14,234 nt of DNA from assembly GCA_002299195.1 (NCBI GenBank), contig DBOA01000197.1, forward strand, positions 1 to 14,234, read 5' to 3'. Both the position numbers and the translations under genes were made by a program. Shown here one piece after another: positions 1-7,103 of the stretch (positions are counted from its first letter, which is position 1; each line of letters starts with the position of its first letter). The DNA is from Sphingomonadales bacterium UBA658. Lineage in GTDB: Bacteria > Pseudomonadota > Alphaproteobacteria > Sphingomonadales > Sphingomonadaceae. The notes below the pieces were generated by a model, which worked only from the letters and a program-made list of their open reading frames with translations, searched no databases and was not told where the DNA came from.

Positions 1-69
1 GACGAAATTACCGCAGCCATTCGCCTGACCAAAGATGGCAAGGTCGTGAATGATCGCCTGTTGGCGTAA
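1..69 (+). CDS. pntAA: NAD(P) transhydrogenase subunit alpha part 1, C-terminal end only
   Basis: Only the last 22 codons are present; the gene begins before the window. The reading frame from base 1 ends in the residues VVNDRLLA followed by TAA. I assign it from position: it lies 9 bases upstream of pntAB and pntB, and in alphaproteobacteria such as Rhodospirillum rubrum the alpha subunit is split into a soluble NAD(H)-binding part (PntAA, domain I) and a small membrane part (PntAB). The catalytic portion cannot be judged here. The tail is short but in frame and followed at once by a good ribosome-binding site for the next gene, so it is very probably the first gene of the same operon. Confidence 0.75.
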   Translation, partial: DEITAAIRLTKDGKVVNDRLLA

Positions 70-78
70 GGGGGCACC

Positions 79-360
79 ATGGACTTTATTTCAATTTTAT
101 CCATCTTCGTGATGGCGTGTTTCGTGGGCTATTATGTAGTTTGGTCGGTTACACCGGCACTGCACACGCCGTTGATGGCGGTTACGAACGCAATTTCTTC
201 AGTGATCATTGTGGGCGCTTTGATCGCGTCGGCAGCGGCTGGTTCGCCGACTGCAAAATGGCTGGGGCTGATTGCGGTTGCGCTGGCAAGCGTCAACATC
301 TTTGGTGGCTTTGCGGTTACCGCGCGCATGCTCGCAATGTACAAGAAAAAGGAGCGTTAA
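79..360 (+). CDS. pntAB: NAD(P) transhydrogenase subunit alpha part 2 (membrane)
   Basis: This 93-residue integral membrane protein supplies the alpha-derived part of domain II, the proton channel of the transhydrogenase that couples proton flow to hydride transfer from NADH to NADP+. Three hydrophobic segments are visible at about residues 3-22, 35-54 and 61-83, the last containing SVNIFGGF, a typical PntAB sequence, followed by a positively charged tail (YKKKER). The length matches the split form of the family. The ATG is preceded by a G-rich Shine-Dalgarno sequence (AAGGGGG at 68-74). It lies between pntAA (9-base gap) and pntB, whose start follows its stop by one base, so the three are cotranscribed and probably translationally coupled. 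Confidence 0.95.
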   Translation: MDFISILSIFVMACFVGYYVVWSVTPALHTPLMAVTNAISSVIIVGALIASAAAGSPTAKWLGLIAVALASVNIFGGFAVTARMLAMYKKKER

Positions 361-361
361 G

Positions 362-1774
362 TTGGAACATGCTGCTCCTCCCGCATGGGTGATGCTCGCG
401 TATTTGATATCGGGCGTCTTTTTCATTCTCGCTTTGCGCGGGCTTTCTTCACCAGCGACATCACAGCAGGGCAACCGTTTCGGAATGGCCGGCATGCTGA
501 TTGCCGTTGTGACGACCTTAGTCACGCATGAAGTCGCTTCATTGCCCGAAATTTTGGGCGCAATCTTTATCGGTGGCGGCATCGGTTGGGTGACTGCACG
601 CAAAATTGCGATGACGGATATGCCACAACTGGTTGCCGCGTTTCACAGCCTTGTCGGTATGGCCGCAGTGCTTGTTGCCGCTGCGGCGTTTCTGAACCCG
701 GAAGCATTTGGCATCAACGGCGCGGACGGCCTGATTAACCCCGTTAGCCGCGTTGAAATGGGCTTGGGTATCGCGATCGGTGCGATTACATTCTCCGGAT
801 CGGTAATCGCGTTTCTTAAGCTCGCTGGCAAAATGTCCGGTGCGCCGATCATGTTGCCTATGCGGCATGTGATCAATCTGGGCACGCTGGTGGCGATCTT
901 GGGTCTCATCGCCTATTTCACGGTAGATCAAAGCCCGTGGATATTCTGGACGATTACGGCACTCGCATTCGTCATCGGCTTCTTGCTCATCATTCCAATT
1001 GGCGGCGCAGACATGCCTGTCGTGGTGTCAATGCTGAACAGCTATTCTGGCTGGGCAGCCGCCGCCATGGGCTTCACGCTGCACAATACAGCGATGATCA
1101 TCACTGGCGCGCTGGTGGGCTCGTCTGGCGCGATTTTGTCGTACATCATGTGCAAGGCCATGAACCGCAGCTTCATCAGCGTTATCGCGGGTGGCTTTGG
1201 TGCAGAGGCAGCCGCCACCGGTGGCCCTGCCAAAGAGCAGCGCCCATGGAAGCGCGGTTCGGCTGAAGACGCGGCCTATATGATGCAGCAGGCCGAAAGC
1301 GTTATCATTGTACCCGGTTACGGCATGGCGGTTGCGCAGGCGCAGCATATCCTTCGCGAAATGGCCGACGTGCTGAAGAAACAGGGCGTTTCGGTGAAAT
1401 ACGCCATTCACCCGGTCGCTGGACGTATGCCCGGGCATATGAACGTGCTGCTGGCCGAAGCGCAGGTGCCTTATGATGAGGTATTCGAGCTTGAGGACAT
1501 CAACAGCGAATTTGCGCAAACCGATGTTGCATTCATTATTGGTGCGAATGACGTTGTGAACCCCGCGGCGAAAACCGACAAGACGTCGCCGATTTACGGC
1601 ATGCCGGTTTTTGATGTCGACAAGGCAAAGACCGTGTTCTTCATCAAGCGCTCAATGGGCGGTGTGGGCTATGCCGGCGTCGACAATGACGTGTTCTACA
1701 TGGACCAAACGATGATGCTTCTCGCGGATGCAAAGAAGATGTGCGAAGACATCGTCAAGGCTTTGCAGCACTAG
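362..1774 (+). CDS. pntB: NAD(P) transhydrogenase subunit beta, TTG start
   Basis: This 470-residue beta subunit completes the proton-translocating transhydrogenase in the inner membrane. The N-terminal part has a run of hydrophobic helices up to about residue 265 (rest of domain II). The C-terminal part is the NADP(H)-binding domain III, with the nucleotide-loop motif GYGMAVAQAQ at residues 319-328 and GANDVVNP at 394-401, then the conserved MPVFDVDKAKTVFFIKRSM stretch. The open frame extends upstream inside pntAB, but I chose the TTG at 362 because AAGGAG (349-354) sits 7 bases before it and the resulting length fits the family. GTG 389 or ATG 392 would be later alternatives. A strong terminator follows at 1802. 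Confidence 0.95.
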   Translation: MEHAAPPAWVMLAYLISGVFFILALRGLSSPATSQQGNRFGMAGMLIAVVTTLVTHEVASLPEILGAIFIGGGIGWVTARKIAMTDMPQLVAAFHSLVGMAAVLVAAAAFLNPEAFGINGADGLINPVSRVEMGLGIAIGAITFSGSVIAFLKLAGKMSGAPIMLPMRHVINLGTLVAILGLIAYFTVDQSPWIFWTITALAFVIGFLLIIPIGGADMPVVVSMLNSYSGWAAAAMGFTLHNTAMIITGALVGSSGAILSYIMCKAMNRSFISVIAGGFGAEAAATGGPAKEQRPWKRGSAEDAAYMMQQAESVIIVPGYGMAVAQAQHILREMADVLKKQGVSVKYAIHPVAGRMPGHMNVLLAEAQVPYDEVFELEDINSEFAQTDVAFIIGANDVVNPAAKTDKTSPIYGMPVFDVDKAKTVFFIKRSMGGVGYAGVDNDVFYMDQTMMLLADAKKMCEDIVKALQH

Positions 1775-1801
1775 GTCACTTCACGCTATCGACGAATAAA
1801 G

Positions 1802-1831
1802 ACCGCCCCGGAGCAATCTCGGGGCGGTTTT
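1802..1831 (+). terminator. Rho-independent terminator of the pnt operon
   Basis: An 8-base perfect stem ACCGCCCC (1802-1809) pairs with GGGGCGGT (1821-1828) around an 11-base loop and runs straight into TTTT then CGTTT. It begins 27 bases after the pntB stop codon and points the right way to end pnt transcription. Confidence 0.9.
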
Positions 1832-1939
1832 CGTTTCATGTTAGCGTTAGCGAAAATGCGTAAACAGGCGTCGATTGGATATTGGGCAGCCACGCCTAAT
1901 CCCACTTGCATTTATCGTTCTCTACGGCATGTTGCGCTA

Positions 1940-3145
1940 ATGAGGATAAGAGAGCTGCTAATCGTTGGCGCTGCATTTTGCGCGCTCGTTCAACCTGCTT
2001 CGGCAAAGACTATCGCCGTCTCGCCCGGCGAAGGCGCACAGGAGCGTTTGCAAGAGGCGCTGATTGCCGCGGAGCCGGGGGACGTTGTCGAGCTTGCCGC
2101 AGGGCGTTTCAAGCTGTCTGACGGGCTCTCGCTTGACGTCAACAAGGTGACCGTAAAGGGGCAGGGCGGGTTGGAAACCATCCTCGATTTCTCCGGTCAG
2201 CAGGGCGCTGGCGAGGGATTGTTAGTAACTTCCGATGATGTTGTGTTGAAAGACTTTGCCGTGGAGAACAGCAAGGGCGATGGCATCAAATCAAAGGGTG
2301 CGGACCGCATCGTCTATCACAAATTGCGCGTTGAATGGACGGGCGGACCATTGGCCACCAATGGCGCTTACGGGATATATCCTGTCGAAAGTAAAGACGT
2401 CTTGATTGACTCGGTATTTGTGCGCGGTGCGTCGGATGCGGGCATTTATGTCGGGCAGTCGCGCAATATTGTTGTGCGCCATTCAACGGCCGTTGAAAAT
2501 GTCGCAGGCATTGAAATTGAAAACAGCTTTGACGCCGATGTTCATGATAATATCGCGACCCGCAATACGGGCGGCGTTTTGGTGTTCGATCTACCCAATC
2601 TTCCGCAAATGGGCGGACATAATGTCCGGATATTCGGCAATATAATCGTCAACAACATGACCCCGAATTTTGCGCCGAAGGGGAATATCGTGGCCAACGT
2701 TTCGACCGGAACAGGCGTCATGGTCATGGCCAACCGCAGGGTCGAAATTTTTGACAATGTCATTGGTGAAAACGGCACGACCAACATCATGATCGTTGGC
2801 TATCGTTTTCCTTTTCAGGATCCCAAATATGACCCGTTACCGCGCGAGGTAAGCATCTGGGACAACCAACATAGCCGGGCAGGGTGGGACCCCAAATTTC
2901 GCGGCGGCGCCGAAATTGCAGCCGCCATGGGCGGAAGCTTCCCGGCGATATTCTGGGATGGCGCTGGTGGCCCCGAATATACGCCGGTCATTCAGGACGA
3001 TGTCCCCGCACTATCGTTGGGGCTAAAAGACGTGGCCGCCGACACCGCAATGGCGCAACCGGCACCATTGGCCCGTGCAACATCGCGGCCTGCCGGATTG
3101 CCAACGATTGTGCTACCTGAAGCAATGGAAGCTGCCGTCCGCTAA
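1940..3145 (+). CDS. Exported parallel beta-helix repeat protein
   Basis: The 401-residue protein starts with a clear signal peptide (basic MRIR, hydrophobic core, PASA before the likely cut after residue 22), so it should act in the periplasm or at the cell surface. The body is made of short repeats rich in Asn, Gly and Val of the kind GIxVxxSxNxxVxxNxxxxN, typical of right-handed beta-helices. The clearest part runs from about residue 100 to 300 and includes GGVLVFDLPNLPQMGG and NRRVEIFDNVIGENG. From memory this is the TIGR03805 family, which occurs beside or fused to TIGR03806 proteins; the next gene is such a partner. The function is unknown; polysaccharide binding or lyase activity is possible from the fold, but no catalytic site is evident. 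The frame is open from ATG 1838; I chose ATG 1940 because it places the signal peptide at the N-terminus, although no Shine-Dalgarno sequence is visible. Confidence 0.85.
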   Translation: MRIRELLIVGAAFCALVQPASAKTIAVSPGEGAQERLQEALIAAEPGDVVELAAGRFKLSDGLSLDVNKVTVKGQGGLETILDFSGQQGAGEGLLVTSDDVVLKDFAVENSKGDGIKSKGADRIVYHKLRVEWTGGPLATNGAYGIYPVESKDVLIDSVFVRGASDAGIYVGQSRNIVVRHSTAVENVAGIEIENSFDADVHDNIATRNTGGVLVFDLPNLPQMGGHNVRIFGNIIVNNMTPNFAPKGNIVANVSTGTGVMVMANRRVEIFDNVIGENGTTNIMIVGYRFPFQDPKYDPLPREVSIWDNQHSRAGWDPKFRGGAEIAAAMGGSFPAIFWDGAGGPEYTPVIQDDVPALSLGLKDVAADTAMAQPAPLARATSRPAGLPTIVLPEAMEAAVR

Positions 3146-4161
3146 TGCGTTTTGTAGTGCCGTTTGTGCTGACTTTTGCAGCAGCCGTGGCAACTTCAGC
3201 TGCGCCGGATGATCCGGCAGCTATTGCCATCGCTGGTCCGCAAAGTCCGGCGACTTTATCGGCTTTCGGATTTTTCGACGGCGGCGCAGCGCGGCCATCG
3301 GTCTGCCTGATACCTTATGAACTGCGCACCCCGCTGTTCAGCGATTATGCCGCAAAACAACGCTTCATTTATGTGCCCGAGGGGACCCAGATTGGTGCGG
3401 ATGCAGACGGAAAGCTGATCTTCCCCGTCGGTAGCGCACTTATCAAAAGCTTTGGTTATCCGGCAAAGTCGGGTGAGCTGAATGTCATTGAAACCCGGGT
3501 CTTGTTGCATCAGGCGCAGGGATGGGTTGCTTTGCCTTATGTGTGGCGCGCGGATGGTAAAGATGCGGATTTGCGCGTTGGCGGCACCCGGGTGCCAGTG
3601 ACCTTCGCCCATGGTGGCGATGAACTGTCGGTAAATTACAGCGTGCCGAACAAGAACCAGTGCAAGCAATGCCACTCAGCGGCAGGAAATATCATGCCGA
3701 TAGGGCCAGTATGGCAAAATATGGCGTTTCCCCGGCCAGCGGACGCGCGCGCTATCGTAAAGGGAGCGCCGGCGCTGGCGCGGCTTCAGCCATATCCAAA
3801 ATGGGATGACAGCCGCACGGGGTCACTGGACGACAGGGCGCGACAATATCTGAAGGTGAATTGCGGCCATTGTCATGCGCCCCAAGGCTCCGCAAGCAAT
3901 AGCGGCCTGTTTTTGGACGGTTCTGCGACGGGCGCTGCAGCAGTAGGTGTCGGCAAAAGGCCGGTCGCGGCGGGCAGGGCAAGCGGCGATCTTGATTTTA
4001 TCATCGCACCCGGTCAGCCCGACCAGTCCATTTTGATAAAGCGCATGGAAAGCACCGATCCGGGCATCGCGATGCCAGAGCTTGGGCGCTCAACGGTGCA
4101 TGAAGAAGGCGTGGAGTTGTTGCGGCAATGGATAGCCGCCATGCCGTCCAATACTCACTGA
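3145..4161 (+). CDS. Periplasmic diheme cytochrome c-like protein (SO2930/HNE_0200-type family)
   Basis: This 338-residue protein has an N-terminal signal peptide (hydrophobic residues 3-20, ATSAA before the likely cut). It carries two c-type heme attachment motifs, CKQCH at 173-177 and CGHCH at 240-244. Candidate distal methionine ligands are Met184 (NIMPIGP) and Met310 (GIAMPELGRS). The N-terminal region contains RTPLFSDYAAKQRF and VPEGTQI, which I recall from the TIGR03806 proteins paired with beta-helix partners. It is likely a periplasmic electron carrier or redox enzyme; its substrate is unknown. Its ATG shares one base with the TAA of the beta-helix gene (TAATG at 3143-3147), so the two are translationally coupled. 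Its 3' end overlaps the oppositely oriented hspQ by 7 bases. Confidence 0.88.
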   Translation: MRFVVPFVLTFAAAVATSAAPDDPAAIAIAGPQSPATLSAFGFFDGGAARPSVCLIPYELRTPLFSDYAAKQRFIYVPEGTQIGADADGKLIFPVGSALIKSFGYPAKSGELNVIETRVLLHQAQGWVALPYVWRADGKDADLRVGGTRVPVTFAHGGDELSVNYSVPNKNQCKQCHSAAGNIMPIGPVWQNMAFPRPADARAIVKGAPALARLQPYPKWDDSRTGSLDDRARQYLKVNCGHCHAPQGSASNSGLFLDGSATGAAAVGVGKRPVAAGRASGDLDFIIAPGQPDQSILIKRMESTDPGIAMPELGRSTVHEEGVELLRQWIAAMPSNTH

Positions 4162-4505
4162 CGCATTAAGCGCTTTAATTTATATTGGTTGCCATCCCAA
4201 CCTTCAAACACCGCGCCGATGCCGGGGTGACTGACTGGCCCTTGTTCGCGGTCTGGCAGCAAATTTTGCTGGCTGACATAGGCGATATAGCTGCTTTCGG
4301 CATTTTCCGCGAACAGGTGGTAAAATGGCTGATTTTTGATCGGCCGAATGGGCTCGGGTATCGATTCATACCATTCGTCGCTGTTGGCGAAGACGGGATC
4401 GATGTCGAAAACGACGCCGCGAAAGTCAAAAATGCGGTGGCGGACCACATCACCAATGGAAAATGCAGCTTCAGCTTGTTCGGGAAGAGGAATTTGTGAC
4501 GTCAT
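4155..4505 (-). CDS. hspQ: Heat shock protein HspQ / hemimethylated DNA-binding (YccV-like) protein
   Basis: The 116-residue cytosolic protein matches the HspQ (YccV) family. It has FSIGDVVRHRIFDFRGVVFDIDP at about residues 15-37, where the GDVVRHR and RGVV elements are typical, then PFYHLF at 60-65, SYIAYVSQQNLLPD at 72-85, and the C-terminal GxVFEGWDGNQYKL segment. In E. coli HspQ is linked to heat-induced protein turnover and to binding of hemimethylated DNA; which role applies here cannot be told. The frame is open to 4568, but I chose the ATG at 4503-4505 because it leaves a length close to the family norm (about 105-116 residues). No clear Shine-Dalgarno precedes it. It converges on the cytochrome gene with a 7-base overlap and no separate terminator. 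Confidence 0.9.
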   Translation of the reverse strand: MTSQIPLPEQAEAAFSIGDVVRHRIFDFRGVVFDIDPVFANSDEWYESIPEPIRPIKNQPFYHLFAENAESSYIAYVSQQNLLPDREQGPVSHPGIGAVFEGWDGNQYKLKRLMRQ

Positions 4506-4637
4506 AGAACTAATATCATGCCTAATGCCGCGCAAATCAACCTTCAGTCTTGGCAAAGCGAAAAACATCAGTTAATGGCCCCGCTCTGTCATCAGGACGC
4601 GCTGGTTTTCCAGCAACGACCAGTCCTAATGATTTGC

Positions 4638-4727
4638 GGAGAGATGGCTGAGTGGTCGAAAGCACCGCACTCGAAATGCGGCGTGCCGGTGACGGTACCT
4701 AGGGTTCGAATCCCTATCTCTCCGCCA
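4638..4727 (+). tRNA. tRNA-Ser(CGA)
   Basis: The acceptor stem GGAGAGA (4638-4644) pairs with TCTCTCC (4717-4723), followed by discriminator G and encoded CCA (4725-4727). The anticodon stem CCGCA/TGCGG encloses the loop CTCGAAA with anticodon CGA at 4672-4674, which reads the serine codon UCG. A long variable arm (about 4682-4699) marks it as a class II tRNA, as expected for serine, and the T arm contains GGTTCGAATCC. Its 3' end faces the accessory region, the orientation seen when elements integrate into tRNA genes. Confidence 0.97.
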
Positions 4728-4734
4728 TTTATAA

Positions 4735-4765
4735 CGTATTTCCTTACATTTATGAAAGAAATACG
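4735..4765. repeat. Inverted repeat just 3' of tRNA-Ser
   Basis: CGTATTTC (4735-4742) is repeated inverted as GAAATACG (4758-4765) around a 15-base AT-rich spacer. It begins 8 bases after the tRNA CCA. It could end tRNA transcription (only TTT follows the stem) or be a binding site left by an integrated element. Confidence 0.6.
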
Positions 4766-4770
4766 TTTGG

Positions 4771-4793
4771 TCCCACCACTTATCCCACCACTT
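4771..4793. repeat. Tandem 11-base direct repeat (12-base period)
   Basis: TCCCACCACTT occurs at 4771-4781 and again at 4783-4793, separated by one A. It lies in non-coding DNA between tRNA-Ser and the helicase gene. Short direct repeats beside a tRNA 3' end resemble integrase arm-binding sites, but no integrase gene is visible. Confidence 0.7.
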
Positions 4794-4809
4794 CAACGAA
4801 ACCAGTAAG

Positions 4810-4855
4810 CCTGCTTGGTGAAAGTAGAGCAGGGCGGCCTTTAATTGCCGGCAAT
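4810..4855 (-). terminator. Possible transcription-end hairpins downstream of the nuclease-helicase gene
   Basis: Two inverted repeats follow the minus-strand gene: the perfect 12-base palindrome ATTGCCGGCAAT (4844-4855), touching the stop codon, and CCTGCT (4810-4815) against AGCAGG (4828-4833) with a 12-base loop. Neither is followed by a strong T run on the minus strand, so termination is only a possibility. Confidence 0.3.
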
Positions 4856-6855
4856 CACCGCGCAACGCTGCGTTGCGTGTTCGGCTTACCATATTTGAGT
4901 TCGGGAATGCCGCACGAAACCAAGAATGCGTAAGTCTCGTCATAAAACGCTGGCGGTCGAGTGGGGTCCTTTGCATCGCCGTGAGGCACGAACACGATCA
5001 GACCCTGCCTCGCCCGCGTGAGCAGGACACGATACGCGTTTAAGAGGTACAGCTGGTTCGTCTCGTTGCGGACCTGCTGCCATTTGGTGCCCTTGAAGGC
5101 GTAATGCTGCCACGCGTCGTCAGCCCTACGTAAATCAGCATCCCAGCAGATGCCGGCCCAATCCAGCTCCAAACCCTGAATGTCAAACTGTGTAGCGACT
5201 TCTTCCAGATAGTAGGACGAGCGCACATCAAATCGGTCATTCAAAAAATACGATGTCGGATCGATCTTTGATTTAACGTGAACGCCTTCAGGACGCAGCC
5301 TGTAGCCTCCGGCCGATGCTACAAGGCCGAACCGTTCGGTTCCCCTTGCTTTGTTTCTGAGCCACTCACGGGCGCGTGAAAGGTCCCGTGTCAAGGTTAT
5401 CGGGTAGCGGTCAGATAAGTCGTTGAACACATCGCGTGCCTTTGCGGCATCGCCATCTAGCAAAAGGCTGACGAATGAGGACACTCGCTCAGCCCGAAAT
5501 GAACGCATCGAGACCGACAAGTGGAGATCTGGATGTTTCTCGATATGGCTAGCATCGAGCAAGTCGGTCGCCTTTGCATCAATCGTGTATTGATGGTCAT
5601 CGAGTAATGAAGATGCGTGTACGTCCCAGTCTGTAAACCGATGCTGCAAAGCGGCCAACCACTCTGACAGGCCCGCTTCACCTGTGTTGATTTCCTGCCC
5701 ACCACCAATCAAGCAGATGACTGTGCACCAGTCGGTGTGACGGTCCATGACGCTTATCAAGAATTCCGGTTCGGACATGTTAAAGTCGTGATGACCGCGC
5801 CTCGTCTGCATGAATTTCGAAGCTTGATCACTCGTCCACGCCCGCTGGGCTTCGTCAAACACGACGACCTTTTCAGAAGGCTGCTCGTCGCTTCCAACAT
5901 AATGGTCACGGAAATGATGTATGTTTTGAACAAACCCGCGGACTGACCGATACGCGTCGGTCTTCTTGCTGCCTTCCCGAGCAACTTGGTCTCGGGCGAG
6001 TGCTTCGCGCAACACGTCCACGAGAGGCCCATTGCCTGACAGGAAAACAGCGTGTTCGTCTTCATGCTTCTCGGATCGCTTCGCCGCTATGTTCAATCCA
6101 GCCAGCGTTTTACCGGCACCGGGTACGCCTGTAATAAAGCATATCGACTTTCGACCTTCCGACTTCGACCGGTCGATAATCGCCGCAATCCTATCAGACG
6201 TCGTTTGCAGGTTTTTCGCACCCGCGTCTGATCGCGATATTTCTTCTACCGCGTGGTTACGATATAGCGCCTCTGCCGCTTCTATGATTGTCGGCGTGGG
6301 CCGGTATCCAGACGATCTCCACGCAGCCACGTCGACGTGCGGCGCCTCGGGCTTAGCTTGATTGCACATGGTAAGTACTTCCGACAGGCCGGTCTGCCCA
6401 ACAAGGATGGGCTTGGCTACATCATCTGTCGCCCATTCGGGCTGTCCAATTACTCCGCCTGATGCTTTAGTTGCGATGAGGACGGACACGATCGGAAGTG
6501 AGTGGCTACCGAGGTGAAAGTTCTTCAAGTCCAATGCGTAATCGTGGACCTGATCGATCGCGTAGCTGTCAAAGCTAGACGAGTTAACTTTGAACTCGAC
6601 AACGAATATCACGCCTCCACGAACGATCAATACGTCTGCGCGCTTCCCCATGCGCGGGATCGAAAACTCAAGAAAAACGAATGCATCGTCGATACTGGAC
6701 AATGCAGACCGGAGATATCGAACTTCATCCCGCCAAGCGTCCCGCTGCTGATGCTCAAGCGCATGGTTATGGGCTTGGGTCAGTTCACCCAAGATTGCCT
6801 CATCTGATGTGGCAAGAAAGTCTTCAAGCGTTGCCGCAAAATACGCATCTCTCAT
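4855..6855 (-). CDS. PD-(D/E)XK nuclease-like plus Schlafen group 3-type (DUF2075) DNA/RNA helicase protein
   Basis: The 666-residue protein has two parts. The N-terminal part (about residues 60-130) contains EFSIPRMGKRADVLI, then FVVEFK, giving Asp74, Glu87 and Lys89 in the layout of a PD-(D/E)XK nuclease. The second part is a superfamily 1-like helicase: Walker A GVPGAGKT at 243-250, Walker B VVVFDEAQ at 330-337, and a motif VI-like RVLLTRARQGLIVF near 609-622 with two arginines. From memory this is PF09848 (formerly DUF2075, now SLFN-g3 helicase). Such nuclease-helicase fusions are often found in defence islands, so an anti-phage role is a fair inference but not shown. The frame also offers a GTG at 6861; I chose ATG 6853-6855. 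No good Shine-Dalgarno is seen. It lies 128 bases past tRNA-Ser, with a small same-strand ORF 31 bases upstream. Confidence 0.85.
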   Translation of the reverse strand: MRDAYFAATLEDFLATSDEAILGELTQAHNHALEHQQRDAWRDEVRYLRSALSSIDDAFVFLEFSIPRMGKRADVLIVRGGVIFVVEFKVNSSSFDSYAIDQVHDYALDLKNFHLGSHSLPIVSVLIATKASGGVIGQPEWATDDVAKPILVGQTGLSEVLTMCNQAKPEAPHVDVAAWRSSGYRPTPTIIEAAEALYRNHAVEEISRSDAGAKNLQTTSDRIAAIIDRSKSEGRKSICFITGVPGAGKTLAGLNIAAKRSEKHEDEHAVFLSGNGPLVDVLREALARDQVAREGSKKTDAYRSVRGFVQNIHHFRDHYVGSDEQPSEKVVVFDEAQRAWTSDQASKFMQTRRGHHDFNMSEPEFLISVMDRHTDWCTVICLIGGGQEINTGEAGLSEWLAALQHRFTDWDVHASSLLDDHQYTIDAKATDLLDASHIEKHPDLHLSVSMRSFRAERVSSFVSLLLDGDAAKARDVFNDLSDRYPITLTRDLSRAREWLRNKARGTERFGLVASAGGYRLRPEGVHVKSKIDPTSYFLNDRFDVRSSYYLEEVATQFDIQGLELDWAGICWDADLRRADDAWQHYAFKGTKWQQVRNETNQLYLLNAYRVLLTRARQGLIVFVPHGDAKDPTRPPAFYDETYAFLVSCGIPELKYGKPNTQRSVAR

Positions 6856-6886
6856 AAGCACTGCATAATCATTGCGCTATGTTTTG

Positions 6887-7057
6887 CTAGCGTCGATTGC
6901 TTGGCGCACTGGCTTCATTGGCCTTAGTCCAACTGGTGCTGACGATATTCAAATTGCGTCTGCTTAGGGCCAGTTTTCTAAGTTCCTTGAGCATGGCAGC
7001 CCGTCGTCCGTTTATCTGCTCGACTTGCATTATGGTATCGAAGTAGAACGTCGGCAT
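6887..7057 (-). CDS. Possible small hypothetical protein upstream of the nuclease-helicase (56 aa)
   Basis: An open frame of 56 codons starts at ATG 7055-7057 and ends at TAG 6887-6889, 31 bases before the nuclease-helicase start on the same strand. It begins MPTFYFDT and continues with a basic, helix-prone stretch (RRAAMLKELRKLALSRR, about residues 18-34). The opening resembles DUF6894-type small proteins, which commonly begin MPxYYF, but the acidic segment that normally follows is absent, so it could be a shortened or decayed copy. No Shine-Dalgarno sequence is visible, and an internal ATG at 7028-7030 is an alternative start. The gap between flanking genes (6856-7103) holds nothing else recognisable except the hairpin near 7061. 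Real expression is uncertain. Confidence 0.3.
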   Translation of the reverse strand: MPTFYFDTIMQVEQINGRRAAMLKELRKLALSRRNLNIVSTSWTKANEASAPSNRR

Positions 7058-7060
7058 AAG

Positions 7061-7080
7061 GCGATTGGAGGGGCAATCGC
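7061..7080 (+). promoter_or_regulatory. Hairpin presenting a Shine-Dalgarno-like loop upstream of the acidic small protein
   Basis: GCGATTG (7061-7067) pairs perfectly with CAATCGC (7074-7080), leaving the six-base loop GAGGGG. The loop is anti-16S-like but lies 30 bases from the ATG at 7104 and 13 bases from an out-of-phase ATG at 7087 that opens an 18-codon frame ending at 7143. It may be a leader element or a protein-binding palindrome. Confidence 0.4.
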
Positions 7081-7103
7081 TGTGTTATGGACGATGAACA
7101 CAA

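Noticed and set aside
1028..1519. Long minus-strand open frame inside pntB
   Set aside because: It is antisense to a well-conserved enzyme domain; its composition (His/Arg-rich) is that of a shadow frame.
4163..4176. Near-palindrome TTAAGCGCTTTAA at the hspQ 3' end as a bidirectional terminator
   Set aside because: It lies inside the last codons of hspQ, the stem is short and T runs are weak, so I could not support a terminator.
4518..4808. Plus-strand open frame of 96 codons covering the tRNA
   Set aside because: It runs through the whole tRNA-Ser gene, has no ribosome-binding site and resembles no protein.
4626..4976. Minus-strand open frame of 116 codons crossing tRNA-Ser
   Set aside because: It is the translated reverse complement of the tRNA plus repeats (RDSNPRYRHR is typical of read-through of tRNA-Ser) and overlaps the end of the nuclease-helicase gene.
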